Shown here: positions 50,858 through 51,090 of the stretch, one piece after another | Position numbering within the stretch: position 1 is the stretch's first letter | How the letters are laid out: each line of letters begins with the position of its first letter | Assembly (NCBI GenBank): GCA_903884185.1 | Contig: CAISDV010000080.1 | Span: 1-51,090, forward strand | DNA: 51,090 nucleotides | Source of the DNA: an uncultured Chitinophagaceae bacterium | GTDB lineage: Bacteria; Bacteroidota; Bacteroidia; Chitinophagales; Chitinophagaceae | Reading direction: 5' to 3' | Made by a program: the position numbers and the translations under genes | Notes under the pieces: model-generated | The model's database searches: none | What the model was told of the DNA's origin: nothing | The model's input: the letters and a program-made list of their open reading frames with translations, nothing else

Positions 50858-51090
50858 TATTCAAATTCGTTTTTGATATCAAACCCACTTTCTTTTAAAT
50901 GCTTTTCCTTTCTGAATAATTCAAGGTCGCAGTCTATCATTTCCTTCACCATTTCCGCTAATGTGTATGTAGGTTGCCATCCCAGTTTTTCTTTTGCCTT
51001 GGAAGCATCCCCAATCAGCAGATCCACTTCGGTAGGACGGTAATAGCGAGGATCTACTTTTACTACAACAGTGCCTTCTTTTAGAGCAGA
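50857..51090 (-). CDS. gmd: GDP-mannose 4,6-dehydratase, C-terminal part (truncated by window end)
   Basis: The last 77 codons and stop of an open frame entering from the right edge. The translated end contains [19 protein letters not shown] and [20 protein letters not shown], diagnostic for the C-terminus of Gmd, which supplies the substrate of Fcl. The N-terminal part lies outside the window. Confidence 0.93.
   Translation of the reverse strand, partial: SALKEGTVVVKVDPRYYRPTEVDLLIGDASKAKEKLGWQPTYTLAEMVKEMIDCDLELFRKEKHLKESGFDIKNEFE

Overview
This window looks like chromosome of a Bacteroidota bacterium, most likely family Chitinophagaceae. The evidence is the moderate-to-low GC content, the gene families present (RicT/PSP1, BatB/BatC VWA-TPR pair, long-form IspG, fused isobutyryl-CoA mutase IcmF, futalosine-pathway MqnC, the 30-residue AURKAIP1/COX24-type ribosomal protein, HU-TPR-RNase G order), and several upstream sequences that match the Bacteroidota -7 element TAnnTTTG. 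No prophage, plasmid or CRISPR signature is visible. Most of the window is core chromosome with small repeat-driven accessory patches.

Layout. 1-6100: mutL, an M3 oligopeptidase, then a REP-like palindrome cluster around a REP-associated tyrosine transposase (RAYT), then ricT. 6300-14500: holB, glutathione peroxidase, a small unknown secreted protein, comF, radA, RNase G, a bS22/mS38-like mini ribosomal protein, a TPR protein and HU. 14700-20000: mutY, a small four-helix membrane protein, an M16 protease pair (one active, one lacking the zinc motif) and a PDZ aspartyl protease. 20000-28900: mqnC, kbl, a class D beta-lactamase-like lipoprotein, batB-batC, a secreted hydrolase-like protein, ispG and an LpxL-type acyltransferase. 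28900-37000: a CstB-like persulfide dioxygenase/rhodanese next to an ArsR regulator, tsaB, a dehydrogenase fragment-like protein, ridA, a HEFAH protein and icmF. 37000-46700: a large secreted repeat protein, small membrane and secreted proteins, a DUF72 protein, a dienelactone hydrolase, a DNA-damage cluster (umuDC divergent from a 2'-5' RNA ligase-like protein and a frameshifted COG1533-type radical SAM gene), a cytochrome c lipoprotein, DUF2752 and TM2 proteins. 46700-47400: tRNA-Arg(CCG) surrounded by broken tRNA copies carrying small GC-rich inserts, with a GIY-YIG nuclease gene in between. 47400-end: dTDP-sugar genes (rmlA, rmlC, rmlB), fcl and the 3' end of gmd, part of a surface polysaccharide locus.

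The most unusual signals are non-coding or superimposed on coding DNA: (i) the tRNA-Arg fragment array with repeated small-element insertions and a GIY-YIG gene; (ii) 7-bp repeat arrays translated in frame inside the linkers of both MutL and IcmF, plus a 47-bp near-perfect palindrome translated inside IcmF; (iii) the RAYT with its own two-hairpin repeats; and (iv) a divergent damage-response cluster around a 20-bp palindrome, in which UmuD has Arg where the catalytic Lys is expected and the radical SAM gene is one base short. I see no complete new defence system or biosynthetic cluster.
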